A DNA stretch of 64,000 bases from Pediococcus inopinatus (GTDB lineage: Bacteria > Bacillota > Bacilli > Lactobacillales > Lactobacillaceae). The position numbers and the translations under genes are program-made. The notes beneath the pieces were generated by a model. The model did not search any database. It was not told the origin of the DNA and was given only the letters and a program-made list of their open reading frames with translations. The stretch lies in the NCBI RefSeq assembly GCF_002982135.1, contig NZ_CP019981.1, positions 868,001 through 932,000 of the forward strand, written 5' to 3'. Shown in pieces: positions 28,567 through 41,134 of this stretch (within the stretch, counting starts at the first letter, position 1; every line of letters starts with the position of its first letter).

Positions 28567-29484
28567 CTATTCCGTTAGCAGCATAGTTAATGGCCGATAT
28601 GCTGCCCTTTCTTGATCATATTGATATAAAGCCTGAACTCGATCTGCATGCGTTAAGACAAGCACTGGTTCCGCATCTTTTGGTTGATCAAAATTGCTAC
28701 GTTTTAAAACTGCCCCATTTTGAACTCTGGTCCATAAGTCTTCATTTAATGCAAAGTGGGGATATTTTTCCAAAGCATGATCTAGCGGTGTTAACAAAGT
28801 TTCAATAGTTCCATTTTCAACCGCTTCTTCTAGTTTTGAGAAAGTAATCGTATCTTCAATTTGAAAACCCCCACTTTGAGTTCTCGTTAATTGAGACATA
28901 ACGGCTGGAACACCAAGTTTTCTCCCCAAATCGACTGCTAGGGTCCGTACATAAGTTCCTTTGCTGCATTGGACTTTAAAATTAATAGTTTGAGTTCCTT
29001 TTTGAGGGTCAAATTTGGGATCACCGATCCGCTCAAAGGATTTAATCGTTACTTTTCTTGCCGGCCTGTCTATTTCGATGCCTTCCCGAGCATATTCGTA
29101 TAATTTTTTTCCGTTAATCTTTATAGCCGAATACATGGGAGGAATTTGCGTTATCTCGCCGGTCAAACTGAACATTGCCTCATCAATTTCACCATCTAAA
29201 AAAGCTTGGGTTATTGTTTGTTGTTCGACGATATCCCCATCAAGATCCTCGGTAGTCGTGGAAAATCCCAATGTGACGGATCCCTCATAAACTTTTCCTG
29301 AAGCCATCAAATAAGGGACAACCTTAGTGGCTTTCCCCACGCAAATTGGTAAAACACCATCTACATTAGGATCTAGAGTCCCACTGTGTCCAACTTTTTT
29401 TTGGTGTAAGATACCACGAATTTTGGATACACAATCAAAACTTGTCATACCACGTGGTTTGTACAAAGGAACAATTCCATTCAT
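28567..29484 (-). CDS. truB: tRNA pseudouridine(55) synthase
   Basis: A 305-residue TruB that makes pseudouridine 55 in the T-loop of tRNAs. The catalytic aspartate lies in the GHSGTLDPNVDGVLP motif near residue 38. KVYEGSVTLG, PMYSAIKINGKKLYEYAR and CSKGTYVRTLA are typical. The start follows TAGGAGG. It has its own extended -10 promoter downstream of the rbfA terminator and is followed by ribF. Confidence 0.96.
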   Translation of the reverse strand: MNGIVPLYKPRGMTSFDCVSKIRGILHQKKVGHSGTLDPNVDGVLPICVGKATKVVPYLMASGKVYEGSVTLGFSTTTEDLDGDIVEQQTITQAFLDGEIDEAMFSLTGEITQIPPMYSAIKINGKKLYEYAREGIEIDRPARKVTIKSFERIGDPKFDPQKGTQTINFKVQCSKGTYVRTLAVDLGRKLGVPAVMSQLTRTQSGGFQIEDTITFSKLEEAVENGTIETLLTPLDHALEKYPHFALNEDLWTRVQNGAVLKRSNFDQPKDAEPVLVLTHADRVQALYQYDQERAAYRPLTMLLTE

Positions 29485-29511
29485 GTAAATGCCTCCTATT
29501 TTTCCTGTTAA

Positions 29512-29520
29512 ATTATATCA
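29512..29520 (-). promoter_or_regulatory. Extended -10 promoter of truB-ribF
   Basis: Minus strand TGATATAAT is a perfect extended -10 (TGnTATAAT) 28 bases upstream of the truB ATG. No clear -35 is seen, as is common for this class. Confidence 0.65.
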
Positions 29521-29537
29521 TAGATGGATAAATGACG

Positions 29538-29577
29538 ATAAAAAAAGAATGGTCATTAAAATTCTGACCATTCTTTT
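29538..29577 (-). terminator. Terminator after rbfA
   Basis: A perfect 12-bp stem (AAAGAATGGTCA at 29544-29555 with TGACCATTCTTT at 29565-29576) and a 7-base minus-strand T-run end the rimP-to-rbfA operon. Confidence 0.88.
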
Positions 29578-29594
29578 GCGTAATAAATAGAAAA

Positions 29595-29948
29595 CTATTC
29601 TTTTGTATTAAGTTTATTGATCAATTGATCGATTCGGCTACCATATTGAACAGATGCATCACGTTCAAAAATTAACTCTGGTGTTTTATAAATCGATAAC
29701 CGGGACCCAAGCTCACTACGGATTAAGCCTTTTGCTTTTTCAAGCCCTTGGGCAACTTTTTGTCCATCAGAAGCCTTATCTGACAAAATACTGTAGTAAA
29801 CGGTGGCCTGTTGCAAATCTCCAGTGACATTTACACCCGTAATTGTGATTCCCTGAACACGAGGATCACGAACTCGTTTACGCATAATATCACTAATTTC
29901 TTTTTCTATCTCTTGCCCAAGGCGATCGGAACGATACATTCTTGCCAT
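29595..29948 (-). CDS. rbfA: Ribosome-binding factor A
   Basis: A 117-residue RbfA, a KH-like protein that binds the 30S subunit and assists late 16S rRNA maturation and cold adaptation. The N-terminus (MARMYRSDRLGQEIEKEISDIM) and the RVRDPRVQGITITGV motif are typical. The start follows AGGAGG. It is the last gene of the rimP-nusA-infB operon, 10 bases after infB. Confidence 0.96.
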   Translation of the reverse strand: MARMYRSDRLGQEIEKEISDIMRKRVRDPRVQGITITGVNVTGDLQQATVYYSILSDKASDGQKVAQGLEKAKGLIRSELGSRLSIYKTPELIFERDASVQYGSRIDQLINKLNTKE

Positions 29949-29958
29949 TTGGAACCTC

Positions 29959-32583
29959 CTATTCTACAGGAACTTCTTTCATGATATAGGCCTCAATCAC
30001 ATCGTCAACTTTGATATCGTTATAGCCATCAATTGTAAGACCTAACTCAAATCCCTGTTTAACCTGTTTAGCATCATCTTTGAAACGTTTCAGACTGGCT
30101 AATTTACCTTCATAAATAACGACCCCATCACGAACCAAACGAACGCCGCTATCTTTTTGAATGAAGCCTTCTGTAACATAACCACCCACAACGGTTCCAA
30201 CATGAGAAACTTTATAGATCTGACGAACTTCAACCTGACCTGTGACCTGTTCAACATAGGTTGGTTCAAGCATTCCCTTCATTGCTGATTCAACTTCATC
30301 AATAGCGTTATAAATAACTCGATGTAAACGAATATCAACACTCGAAGAATCTGCAAGCTGTTTAGCTTGGTTTGTTGGGCGCACATTGAAACCAATAATA
30401 ATGGCATCACTGGCTTCGGCTAAAGCAACATCACTTTCGTTAATGGCACCAACGGCAGTATGAATGATGTTAACTCGAACACCTTTAACGTCAATTTTCT
30501 TCAAACTACCAGAAAGGGCTTCAACAGAACCTTGAACGTCAGCTTTAATGATGATGTTGACTTCCTTCATTTCTCCTTCTTTAAGAGAATCGAATAAGTT
30601 ATCTAAGGTAACATGGTTGTCTGCACGACGCTCTTCCATCAATGCTTCTTTAGCACGTTCCTCACCAGCTGCACGAGCAGATTTTTCATCGTCAAACACC
30701 ACAAATCGATCCCCAGCTTCTGGTACATCACTTAACCCAGTGATTTCAACTGGAGTTGATGGCGTAGCTTCTTTAACCCGACGACCTAATTCGTTGGTCA
30801 TGGTACGAATTCTACCAAATGTATTTCCAACGACAATTGGATCACCAATCCGCACGGTTCCTTGTTGCACAAGAACGGTAGCAATGGATCCCTTACCAGG
30901 ATCTAGGCTAGCTTCAATAACTGAACCAGCACCATTTTGATCTGGGTTGGCCTTTAGTTCCATAACTTCAGATTGGAGAATGACCATATCAAGTAATTCA
31001 TCAATATTTTTACCAAACTTCGCAGAAATCTCTACAAAGATGGTATCACCACCCCAATCTTCAGAAACCAAACCATATTCTGTTAACTGTTCCATAACAT
31101 GTTTAGGATTAGCACCTGGTTTATCAATTTTATTAACCGCCACGATAATTGGTACATTTGCAGCCTTAGCATGATTAATTGCTTCGATTGTCTGTGGCAT
31201 AACACCATCATCAGCAGCAACTACCAAAATTGTAATATCAGTAATATCAGCACCACGTGCCCGCATTTCAGTAAACGCAGCATGTCCTGGAGTATCTAAG
31301 AAAGTAATTAATTTACCATCATGTTTTAGTTGATAAGCACCAATTGCTTGGGTAATTCCACCAGCTTCACCAGCAGTAATGTGACTGTGACGAAGATTAT
31401 CTAATAAAGTTGTTTTCCCATGATCAACGTGTCCCATGATTGTAACAACTGGTGGTCGGCTAACAAGATGGTCAGTATTTGTTTCTTCTTCTTCAAACAT
31501 CTTATCAATATCTGAAACGTTGACCTCTTGTTTTTCCTCAGCCTTAATTCCGTAATCATCTGCTAGAATTTCAATAATATCTTTATCTAACGTTTGATTT
31601 TGGTTCACCATAACACCAAGCATAAATAATTTTTTGATAATTTCTGCTGGTTCACGATGAATTTTTTTAGCGATTTCTGCAACGTTAGTGCCATCATTGT
31701 ACTCAAATACACTTGGTAATGGCTTATCCTTACGGACTGGCGCTGGTTTGTTGTTCACTTCACGCAAACGGCCATTCTTCTTAACTTTTTTAGTATATCG
31801 ATTTCGATTATTGAAACGATTACGGCCGCCAAAGCTAGAACCACGATTATTTCTTGAGTTAGAAGAGCCTTGACTGTTACTATTGCCGGTCGAACGGTTC
31901 GAATTTGAACTAGTGCGATTTGAATTAGAACTAGGCTTATTGTAGTTCGAATTTGAACGCGTCGAATTCGTTGTTCTGTTCGAACTAGTATTTGAGTGGT
32001 TCGTGTTTGAGCTTGATCGATTTGAACTGGTATTTGATCGATTAGAGTTCGATGTCCGATTACCACTATTGCTTGTCGAAGTAGATTGATTTGGACGACT
32101 ATTCTGTGAACTACGATTCTGCGTATTTTGTGAATTGCTTCTCGTCTGATTTTGTCCAGAATGTTGTTGAGGACGGGCTGTATTGCCACTCTTGTTTTGT
32201 GAATGGTTAACATTTGTCGTCCCATTTGCTGCAGGGCGATTATGTGATTGAGCCTGATCATGACGAACTGGTTTGGCAGTCTGAGATGTGTGTGCTTGTG
32301 CTGGTTGTTGATGCGAGCCAGCTTTATTATCTTTATTGTCAGATCGTTCTACAACTGTTTTTCCAGTTTTGGCTGATCTGTACATGGTTGGTTTTTTGGC
32401 AGTTGTACCTTCTTGTTTACTGTTATTTTTCACAAATGAAGAGCGAATTTTACGTTCTTCGCCTTCATCCAGTGTGGACATGTGGTTTTTAACATCAAAT
32501 CCATCTTCTTTAGCCTTAGAGATGATGTCCTTACTGGAAACATTAATTTCCTTAGCTATTTCATATATGCGTTTTTTCCCCAT
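29959..32583 (-). CDS. infB: Translation initiation factor IF-2
   Basis: An 874-residue IF2, the GTPase that places initiator tRNA on the ribosome. An N-terminal IF2-N segment (residues 1-50) is followed by a long linker (about 60-280) dominated by Asn, Ser, Arg, Thr and Gln; then a second IF2-N segment (about 295-345), the G domain with GHVDHGKTT at about 384 and [10 protein letters not shown], domain II and the C-terminal fMet-tRNA-binding domain. The frame opens at 32604, but ATG at 32583 follows GGAG at nine bases and gives [12 protein letters not shown]. No internal second start is obvious. Confidence 0.97.
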   Translation of the reverse strand: MGKKRIYEIAKEINVSSKDIISKAKEDGFDVKNHMSTLDEGEERKIRSSFVKNNSKQEGTTAKKPTMYRSAKTGKTVVERSDNKDNKAGSHQQPAQAHTSQTAKPVRHDQAQSHNRPAANGTTNVNHSQNKSGNTARPQQHSGQNQTRSNSQNTQNRSSQNSRPNQSTSTSNSGNRTSNSNRSNTSSNRSSSNTNHSNTSSNRTTNSTRSNSNYNKPSSNSNRTSSNSNRSTGNSNSQGSSNSRNNRGSSFGGRNRFNNRNRYTKKVKKNGRLREVNNKPAPVRKDKPLPSVFEYNDGTNVAEIAKKIHREPAEIIKKLFMLGVMVNQNQTLDKDIIEILADDYGIKAEEKQEVNVSDIDKMFEEEETNTDHLVSRPPVVTIMGHVDHGKTTLLDNLRHSHITAGEAGGITQAIGAYQLKHDGKLITFLDTPGHAAFTEMRARGADITDITILVVAADDGVMPQTIEAINHAKAANVPIIVAVNKIDKPGANPKHVMEQLTEYGLVSEDWGGDTIFVEISAKFGKNIDELLDMVILQSEVMELKANPDQNGAGSVIEASLDPGKGSIATVLVQQGTVRIGDPIVVGNTFGRIRTMTNELGRRVKEATPSTPVEITGLSDVPEAGDRFVVFDDEKSARAAGEERAKEALMEERRADNHVTLDNLFDSLKEGEMKEVNIIIKADVQGSVEALSGSLKKIDVKGVRVNIIHTAVGAINESDVALAEASDAIIIGFNVRPTNQAKQLADSSSVDIRLHRVIYNAIDEVESAMKGMLEPTYVEQVTGQVEVRQIYKVSHVGTVVGGYVTEGFIQKDSGVRLVRDGVVIYEGKLASLKRFKDDAKQVKQGFELGLTIDGYNDIKVDDVIEAYIMKEVPVE

Positions 32584-32587
32584 ATCT

Positions 32588-32902
32588 TCACGCTCCTTCT
32601 TCAATATTTAATTTTAATAGTGCTTTGGCAAATCCATGATCTTCGATTGCCACCACTGTTCTGGCTTGACCAATTGCCTGGCTAATTTCAATGCGATCCA
32701 TAAATGAAATTAAGGGGATTTCATATGTGGTGCATTTATCAGAAATTTTCTTTTGCGTTGCAGCCCCTAAGTCTGTACTAGCAACCACGATTTTAGCTTT
32801 TTGGCTTCGAATTGATTGTAACACTTGTTGTTCACCTGAAATCAACTTTCCCGCTCTTCGTGCTAAACCAAGCAGGTTAGAAAAGCGTTCTTGATCATTC
32901 AT
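32588..32902 (-). CDS. L7Ae-family ribosomal protein (YlxQ)
   Basis: A 104-residue L7Ae/L30e/S12e-fold protein, the YlxQ type encoded between ylxR and infB in Firmicutes. It is expected to bind kink-turn [21 protein letters not shown] at the N-terminus is typical. The frame runs on to 32947, inside ylxR, but ATG at 32902 gives the family length and overlaps the ylxR stop by eight bases, which suggests coupled translation. Confidence 0.9.
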   Translation of the reverse strand: MNDQERFSNLLGLARRAGKLISGEQQVLQSIRSQKAKIVVASTDLGAATQKKISDKCTTYEIPLISFMDRIEISQAIGQARTVVAIEDHGFAKALLKLNIEEGA

Positions 32903-33191
32903 CTTTAAAAAGTTCTTTCCGGGCTTGTTGATGATCAACATAAGCAATCAATTCATCATAAAAATCATCTTCTACCTTGATTTTAAAAGCTTTATCAAAA
33001 GTTCGTTCTGCCTTAGCACGTTCGGCAATTTTGACGTCTAAACCAATGTAAGCACCACGACCAGGCTTTTTCCCAGTTGGATCCAAAGAAACTTCATCTT
33101 CCTTGTTTTTTACAACCCGAACAAGCTCCTTTTTTGGAAACATTTCACCCGTTACAATATCCTTGCGTAGCGGAATTTTTCTTTTTTTCAT
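32895..33191 (-). CDS. YlxR family RNA-binding protein
   Basis: A 98-residue YlxR (DUF448) protein with the N-terminal KKRKIPLRKDIVTGEMFPKKEL region and the GRGAYIG motif. Family members bind RNA or nucleic acid, and one has been linked to RNase P activity; the role in this organism is not known. The start follows TTGGAGG. It sits in its conserved place between nusA and the L7Ae gene and overlaps the latter by eight bases. Confidence 0.93.
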   Translation of the reverse strand: MKKRKIPLRKDIVTGEMFPKKELVRVVKNKEDEVSLDPTGKKPGRGAYIGLDVKIAERAKAERTFDKAFKIKVEDDFYDELIAYVDHQQARKELFKDE

Positions 33192-33218
33192 AACTAATGG
33201 GCCTCCAATTAAATCTGC

Positions 33219-34313
33219 TTACTCAGCGTCTGATTCTGAATCTGTAGTATCCTCTTCATCTGGTTCTTCAACCAAATCACTGGCGTCAGTCTCTGATTTA
33301 ATATCAATTTTATAACCAGTTAATTTGGCAGCTAAACGAGCATTTTGGCCGCGTTTACCGATTGCTAAGGATAACTGATAATCTGGAACGATCACCATGC
33401 ATGCACGCTCATTTTCTTCATCAAACAAAACATCCAAAACTTCAGCGGGGTTTAATGCGTTTGAGATGTATTTTGCAGCGTCATCTTCCCATTCAACAAT
33501 GTCCATATTCTCGCCGTTTAGCTCATTAACGATGGTTTGGACTCGCTGTCCACGAGGACCAACACAAGTACCTACCGCATCAATATCAGGGTCGTTAGAT
33601 CGAACAGCAACTTTGGCACGATCACCAGCTTCACGTGCTACCGAAACAATTTCGACAGTTCCATCAAAGATTTCTGGAACTTCTTGCTCGAATAATCGTT
33701 TCAATAGATCTGGAGTGCTCCGACTGACAAAAACCTGAGCACCTTTACCACTATTTTCAACCTTTGTCACATAAACCTTAATATGATCATGTGGTTCATA
33801 ACGTTCGGTTGGGATCTGGTCTGCCTTAGACATTACAGCCTCAACACCGTTTAGATCTACATAGACAAAGCGATTATCTCGTCGAGCGACTTCGCCAGTC
33901 ACAATTTCGTTTTCATACTCACTATACTTATTATAAACGATTTCGCGTTCAGCTTCACGAACCCGCTGTAAAATGACTTGTTTAGCTGTTTGGGCAGCAA
34001 TCCGGCCAAAGTTTTTAGGGGTCACTTCAAACTTAATGTGATCTTCAAGTTCATAATCTTTATTGATCGCCAAAGCATCAGTTAAACTTACTTGTTGTTG
34101 ACTATCTTCAACATCTTCAACGACTTCTTTAACTGCGTACACGTGGATATCGCCTTTTTTTTCATCAAAGTCTACTTCCACATTTTGAGCCTGGTCATAA
34201 TTCCGTTTGTAAGCAGAAACTAATGCAGCCTCCAAAGCCTCAATAACGACTTCTTTTTTAATCCCCTTTTCCTCTTCCAAAGTATTAAGGGCACTAACCA
34301 TTTCTTTGCTCAT
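33219..34313 (-). CDS. nusA: Transcription termination/antitermination factor NusA
   Basis: A 364-residue NusA that binds RNA polymerase and controls pausing, termination and antitermination. The N-terminal polymerase-binding domain (1-125) is followed by an S1 domain (VTGEVARRDNRFVYVDL) and two KH domains (DAVGTCVGPRGQRVQ; LAIGKRGQNARLAAKLTG). An acidic tail rich in Asp and Glu ends the protein; the E. coli-type C-terminal repeats are absent, as in Firmicutes. It is the second gene of the rimP operon. Confidence 0.97.
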   Translation of the reverse strand: MSKEMVSALNTLEEEKGIKKEVVIEALEAALVSAYKRNYDQAQNVEVDFDEKKGDIHVYAVKEVVEDVEDSQQQVSLTDALAINKDYELEDHIKFEVTPKNFGRIAAQTAKQVILQRVREAEREIVYNKYSEYENEIVTGEVARRDNRFVYVDLNGVEAVMSKADQIPTERYEPHDHIKVYVTKVENSGKGAQVFVSRSTPDLLKRLFEQEVPEIFDGTVEIVSVAREAGDRAKVAVRSNDPDIDAVGTCVGPRGQRVQTIVNELNGENMDIVEWEDDAAKYISNALNPAEVLDVLFDEENERACMVIVPDYQLSLAIGKRGQNARLAAKLTGYKIDIKSETDASDLVEEPDEEDTTDSESDAE

Positions 34314-34328
34314 TTTAGATTCTCCTTT

Positions 34329-34802
34329 TTAGAATTTGATAGCGAAACGGGCAAACCCAATTTGTTTCACATCAAATTGTTTGCTGATTTTTCTAGTTTT
34401 AGCCATATACGTCAGCGTTAAATCAGTACCGGAATAGTCATCAAGTGTTCCTTCAAAAACTTTTTGACCATCAACTGGCGCATATAAAGAAATATGAATG
34501 TACTGGCCAACTGCTCGTTGCCAGTCATCAGAGGTCTTAATTGGCCGTTCAGCGCCTGGAGAAGAAACCTCTAAGAAATAAGCCTCCGGAAACGGATCGG
34601 GATCCAAACTATCTAATTTTTCACTAATTTGATCGCTAGCCTCAGCGCAATCTTCAATTGTAACGCCACCCGGTTTATCAATATAAACGCGAAGATACCA
34701 GCTTTTTCCTTCCTTCACAAACTCAATATCCACCAAATCAAAATGATGTGATTCGATGAGGGGCTTCACTTCTTTTTGTACAGTTTCTACAACACTTGCC
34801 AA
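34329..34802 (-). CDS. rimP: Ribosome maturation factor RimP
   Basis: A 157-residue RimP needed for assembly of the 30S subunit. The N-terminal domain has DLVDIEFVKEGKSWYLRVYIDKPGGVTIEDC and the middle has LEVSSPGAERP, both typical. The frame opens at 34826, but GGAGG lies seven bases before the TTG at 34802, and a nearer TTG is too close, so I chose 34802. It is the first gene of the rimP-nusA-ylxR-ylxQ-infB-rbfA operon. Confidence 0.94.
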   Translation of the reverse strand: MASVVETVQKEVKPLIESHHFDLVDIEFVKEGKSWYLRVYIDKPGGVTIEDCAEASDQISEKLDSLDPDPFPEAYFLEVSSPGAERPIKTSDDWQRAVGQYIHISLYAPVDGQKVFEGTLDDYSGTDLTLTYMAKTRKISKQFDVKQIGFARFAIKF

Positions 34803-34837
34803 ACTCAAACCTCCAATAAATTTCAAATATTCTCAAG

Positions 34838-34865
34838 AAAAAGAGTGAGCATTATCTGCTCACTC
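34838..34865 (-). terminator. Terminator-like hairpin between polC and rimP
   Basis: A perfect 9-bp stem (GAGTGAGCA at 34843-34851 with TGCTCACTC at 34857-34865) with a 5-base loop and TTTTTCTT on the minus strand. The stem lies downstream of the rimP promoter as well as before rimP, so it may act as a leader attenuator. Confidence 0.78.
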
Positions 34866-34891
34866 ACTTGCTACACTTAGATTCAATAATA

Positions 34892-34920
34892 ATTATAACA
34901 TATCCCTTGACACCGTTCAA
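34892..34920 (-). promoter_or_regulatory. Promoter of the rimP-nusA-infB operon
   Basis: Minus strand: -35 TTGAAC (34915-34920), 17-base spacer, -10 TATAAT (34892-34897). It starts directly after the polC stop; transcripts would begin near 34885 and meet the hairpin at 34865-34843. Confidence 0.82.
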
Positions 34921-34925
34921 ATTAG

Positions 34926-37900
34926 CTACATGTCGAACAAAGATAATTGATTTTCATCAGGCAAATCAGCTAAAACACCATTCTCTGTCATAAAGTCAAT
35001 TAACGTCTTCGAAACTTTACCACGTTTGGAAAGGTCTTCTTTTGAAAGAAACGGCTTATCTTCACGAGCTGCAACAATTTGTTTAGCAACGTTTAAGCCT
35101 AAACCTGGAACAGCGTTAAAAGGTGCTAATAAAGAGTTACCATCGATTAACCATTGGGAAGCATCAGATTTATTGACATCAACCATCTTAAACGTGAATC
35201 CACGTTCGATCATCTCATTGGCTAATTCCAACACCGTCAAAAGATTTTTTTCTTTTGTCGAAGCATCCATTCCTTTATCATTGATATCTTTCATTGCTTT
35301 TTTAACCGCGTCCTTGCCATGTGACATAGAAACTAAGTCAAAATCATCAGCACGAACACTAAAGTATGCACTGTAATAAAGAATTGGGAAATAGACCTTG
35401 AAATAGGCAATTCTAAGTGCCATTAACACATAGGCTGAAGCATGCGCTCGTGGAAACATATATTTAATCTTTCCACAAGAATCAATGTACCATTCTGGCA
35501 CGTTTGAGTTACGCATTTTATCTTCGTCACCATCAGGAATTCCTCGTCCATGACGAACACTTTCCATAATTTGAAAAGAAGTTTGTGAATCCATTCCGTA
35601 ATGAATTAAATCGGTCATAATATTATCACGACAACCAATGACATCTTTCAGGGTTACAGTCCCCGCTTTAATTAATTCTTCTGCATTGCCCAACCAAACA
35701 TCCGTCCCATGGGATAAACCAGAAATTTGGAGCAATTCAGCATAAGTTGTGGGATGGGTTTCCTCCAACATGCCCCGCACAAATCTCGTCCCAAATTCAG
35801 GCACACCAAAGGTTCCTGTTTTTGATTGAATTTGTTCGGCTGTAACTCCCAGAATTTCTGGACCAGTAAATAATTTCATTACTCCAGGATCATCAGTTGG
35901 AATTGTTTTTGGATCAATCCCAGAAAGATCTTGTAAAGCACGAATCATGGTCGGATCATCATGTCCCAAAATATCCATCTTCAAAATGTTGTCATGAATT
36001 GAATGGAAGTCAAAATGAGTTGTTTCCCAAGCTGCCGACTGATCATCAGCAGGATACTGGATGGGTGTGAAATCATAAATATCCATATAGTCTGGCACGA
36101 TTAGAATTCCGGCAGGATGTTGCCCGGTTGTTCGTTTAACACCAGTGGCACCGCTCGAAAGTCGATCAATTTCAGCGTTTCGGAAGGTTTGTTCGGTATC
36201 ACGCTCGTATGCCTTAACATACCCATAAGCCGTTTTATCAGCCACCGTTCCAATTGTTCCAGCTCTAAAAACGTTCTTCTTTCCAAATAAAACCTGCATA
36301 TAATTATGGGCAATTGGTTGATAATCGCCTGAGAAATTCAAATCAATATCAGGAACTTTGTCTCCCTTAAAACCTAAGAATGTTTCAAAGGGAATATCCT
36401 GGCCGTCACCAACTAAAGGTGTTTGGCAATTTGGGCAAACTTCATCAGGTAAATCAAATCCAGAACCATATTCTCCTTTGGTATAAAACTTGGTGTATTG
36501 GCAATTTGGACAGCGATAATGCGGTGGTAATGGATTTACTTCAGTAATTCCAGACATTGTCGCTACCAAACTTGAGCCGACGGACCCTCGTGAACCAACT
36601 AAATACCCATCTTTATTACTTTTATGAACAAGTCGTTGGGCAATTAAATAAATAACAGAAAAACCATTTCCGATAATACTTTTTAATTCTTTATCCAAAC
36701 GCTCTTTAACCAACTGTGGTAACGGGTCTCCGTATAACTCATGCGCTTTATCCATAGTAAGCTTTTCGATTTGATCTTCAGCCCCGGGCATTTTAGGCGT
36801 ATAAAGCTTATCTTTGACAGGTTTCACATCAGTCACCATATCAACAATTTTGCCCGGGTTTGTGACGACAAGCTCTTCTGCCTTTTCTTTCCCTAAGAAC
36901 GCAAATTCGTCTAACATTTCATTAGTCGTTCGAAAATGCACATCAGGTAATTTAGACCGATTGAGCGGATTGGCCCCGCCTTGAGAATTGATCAAAATTT
37001 TTCGATAAATATAGTCTTCTGGATTTAGGTAATGAACATCGCCTGTTGCGACAACAGGTTTTTTCAATTCTTTTCCAAGATCAACGATGTTAGAGATAAT
37101 TTCTTCTAGATGCCGATTATCTTGGATCAATCCTTGCTCAATTTCTGGCTGGTAAACCGGTTTTGCCATTACTTCTAAATAATCGTAAAACTTCGCCTTT
37201 TGTTTGGCTTCTTCTTTACCTTTTTGCATCATGGCTGTAAAGACTTCACCGGTACTGCATGCCGACCCAACTAAAATACCATCTCGCAGCCGTTCCAACT
37301 CAGACTTAGGTATTCTTGGCACGCGATAATAATATTTTACATTGGAAAGCGAAACTAATCGAAACAGATTTTTTAATCCGGCCTGGGTTTGCGCAATCAA
37401 AACTGCATGCGCTGGACGTGCATGTTTATACGCGTCATTTTCAGTCATATGTTCATTCAACTGGCTATGATAATTAATATGATAGCGATCTTCTGCATCT
37501 TTTAGGAAAAGATGACACAAGTGACCGGTTGATTCCGCATCATAAATCGCACGATGATGATGTTCTAGGCTGACGCCGAATTTTTTAGCAAGTGTATTTA
37601 AACGATAACTTTTAAGGGTTGGATACAAGAAACGCGCCAACGTCAATGTATCAATAATTGGATTAGTGATGGGTGGCATATCATAACGTGCATAGCCAGT
37701 ATCCATAAAACCAATATCAAATGTAACGTTATGGCCAACGATAATGGCATCTTTATAAAAATCCCGAAACAGAGAAAAAACTTCTTTCTCGGATTTAGAT
37801 CCATGAACCATTTGGTCTGTAATACTTGTTAAATTAGTTGTGACATCAGATAAATGAAAACCGGGATCAATAAATTCTTCAAATTGATCAATCACATTTC

Positions 37901-39254
37901 CATCCTGCATTTTAACGGCAGAAAGTTCAATTACCTTATCATAAATTGCAGAAAGCCCCGTCGTTTCAGTATCAAATACCACATAGGTTGCACCTTTTAA
38001 CGCCACTTTTTTATCGTTATAACCAATTGGCACCCCATCATCAACCAGGTTAGCTTCTACACCATATAAAATTTTGACATTATTTTTCTTACCCGCAGCA
38101 TATGCATCCGGAAAAGCCTGTAGGCCAGAGTGATCCGTCACTGCAATCGCCTTTTGTCCCCACTTAGCCGCCTGCTTCACAAAATCCGTAATATTATTTG
38201 TCGCATCCATTTGACTCATATTAGTATGTAAATGCAGCTCTGCACGTTTCTTATCTGCAGGAGCTGTATCTTGTCGTGTGGGATGACTTACTTCCATTAC
38301 ATCATAAGCGTTCAGCGTAAGATCTCTCATGAAAGTATCTTCTTGAATACTCCCACGTACTTTTACCCAAAGCCCTTTTTGAATGGTAGAAAACAATTGT
38401 TCTTCGGATTCATTCTTTGAGAATTTTTTAACGGTGATCGAAGAACTGTAATCGGTAACTTTAAAAATCAGTAATTGTCTTTTTGACCGCAACGTTCTAA
38501 CTTCTGCATCAAAAATATATCCTTCAACAACAACTGAACGTTCTTCTTGTGTAATCTGTTCCAAACGTGTGACTTCGGCATCTGGATTAATTTGTTTACC
38601 AATCCGTACAGGCCCGCCATCAGGAATCCCGTTAGCTGCCTTTTTTTGCCGTTTTTCAGTCTGTTTTAGAATCGCCTGCGAAGCTTTTTGAGCTAATGCG
38701 GCATCACTTTTTTCCTTTTTCGCCTTTAATTCCTTAATCATGCTTTGTGAATCTGAATCATCAACAATTGTATGAATCGAAAATTCAGGAAACCCATATT
38801 GTTTATAAGTACTTTCGATTGGTCCTAGCGCCGTCGAAGTCAAAAAACCTTGAACAACTTCGTTTTGTGCCGCAAAGATTACCCGTCCGTCGTTCATATA
38901 TGGTAAGTTATGGCCACACAATTCTTGCGTAAGCGGCGAAGAAATATGACTGTTCTTAACAATCCAATCCCAATAATTTGCAATTAGATGACTATCCAAT
39001 TTTGAACTTTGAGTTTCAATTTCAAACGAGACAGTAGCAATTGAGCTAAAAGCTACTTGTAAATGATTGTAAAACTCTTGGAAAATTGGGAATGGCAAAC
39101 ATTCTTTAAACCGAAACGAAAAAGCCCACGTTTTTGATTTTTTATGCACAACAACTTTTTTGATTTCAGCCTCAGCAAAACTTGGCTCATTTGGTTGAGG
39201 ATAGTCAATTTGTTCGAGAAGTTTTTGAAATTGCTCACTAGTATTTAAACTCAA
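34926..39254 (-). CDS. polC: DNA polymerase III alpha subunit, PolC type
   Basis: A 1442-residue Gram-positive replicative polymerase. In order: an N-terminal domain, an OB domain (about 225-325), a PHP domain begun by [15 protein letters not shown], an inserted DEDDh proofreading exonuclease ([35 protein letters not shown]), the rest of PHP, a zinc-binding segment (CPNCQYTKF and CPNCQTPL), and the polymerase core with GSRGSVGSS and the catalytic [10 protein letters not shown]. The start is a TTG at 39254 behind AAGGA, giving (M)SLNTSEQF. It has its own promoter at 39309-39337. Confidence 0.97.
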   Translation of the reverse strand: MSLNTSEQFQKLLEQIDYPQPNEPSFAEAEIKKVVVHKKSKTWAFSFRFKECLPFPIFQEFYNHLQVAFSSIATVSFEIETQSSKLDSHLIANYWDWIVKNSHISSPLTQELCGHNLPYMNDGRVIFAAQNEVVQGFLTSTALGPIESTYKQYGFPEFSIHTIVDDSDSQSMIKELKAKKEKSDAALAQKASQAILKQTEKRQKKAANGIPDGGPVRIGKQINPDAEVTRLEQITQEERSVVVEGYIFDAEVRTLRSKRQLLIFKVTDYSSSITVKKFSKNESEEQLFSTIQKGLWVKVRGSIQEDTFMRDLTLNAYDVMEVSHPTRQDTAPADKKRAELHLHTNMSQMDATNNITDFVKQAAKWGQKAIAVTDHSGLQAFPDAYAAGKKNNVKILYGVEANLVDDGVPIGYNDKKVALKGATYVVFDTETTGLSAIYDKVIELSAVKMQDGNVIDQFEEFIDPGFHLSDVTTNLTSITDQMVHGSKSEKEVFSLFRDFYKDAIIVGHNVTFDIGFMDTGYARYDMPPITNPIIDTLTLARFLYPTLKSYRLNTLAKKFGVSLEHHHRAIYDAESTGHLCHLFLKDAEDRYHINYHSQLNEHMTENDAYKHARPAHAVLIAQTQAGLKNLFRLVSLSNVKYYYRVPRIPKSELERLRDGILVGSACSTGEVFTAMMQKGKEEAKQKAKFYDYLEVMAKPVYQPEIEQGLIQDNRHLEEIISNIVDLGKELKKPVVATGDVHYLNPEDYIYRKILINSQGGANPLNRSKLPDVHFRTTNEMLDEFAFLGKEKAEELVVTNPGKIVDMVTDVKPVKDKLYTPKMPGAEDQIEKLTMDKAHELYGDPLPQLVKERLDKELKSIIGNGFSVIYLIAQRLVHKSNKDGYLVGSRGSVGSSLVATMSGITEVNPLPPHYRCPNCQYTKFYTKGEYGSGFDLPDEVCPNCQTPLVGDGQDIPFETFLGFKGDKVPDIDLNFSGDYQPIAHNYMQVLFGKKNVFRAGTIGTVADKTAYGYVKAYERDTEQTFRNAEIDRLSSGATGVKRTTGQHPAGILIVPDYMDIYDFTPIQYPADDQSAAWETTHFDFHSIHDNILKMDILGHDDPTMIRALQDLSGIDPKTIPTDDPGVMKLFTGPEILGVTAEQIQSKTGTFGVPEFGTRFVRGMLEETHPTTYAELLQISGLSHGTDVWLGNAEELIKAGTVTLKDVIGCRDNIMTDLIHYGMDSQTSFQIMESVRHGRGIPDGDEDKMRNSNVPEWYIDSCGKIKYMFPRAHASAYVLMALRIAYFKVYFPILYYSAYFSVRADDFDLVSMSHGKDAVKKAMKDINDKGMDASTKEKNLLTVLELANEMIERGFTFKMVDVNKSDASQWLIDGNSLLAPFNAVPGLGLNVAKQIVAAREDKPFLSKEDLSKRGKVSKTLIDFMTENGVLADLPDENQLSLFDM

Positions 39255-39308
39255 AATTTAATTCCTTCCCTTTTTAGAAAACTACACAAATTATTTTTAA
39301 ATTCATGA

Positions 39309-39337
39309 ATATAACGACAAATTGAGATTCAAGTCAA
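39309..39337 (-). promoter_or_regulatory. Promoter of polC
   Basis: Minus strand: -35 TTGACT (39332-39337), 17-base spacer, -10 TTATAT (39309-39314). It sits inside an imperfect inverted repeat spanning about 39310-39358. Confidence 0.72.
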
Positions 39338-39397
39338 CCCATCATCAATCTGCCGTTATTTTTAATTTATTATGAAGTTAACGATCACTTAAAAATA

Positions 39398-41134
<1,737 letters not shown>

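Noticed and set aside
31755..32261. A 168-codon frame in another phase on the same strand as infB
   Set aside because: It is produced by the repetitive Asn/Ser/Arg codons of the IF2 linker; it lacks a ribosome site.
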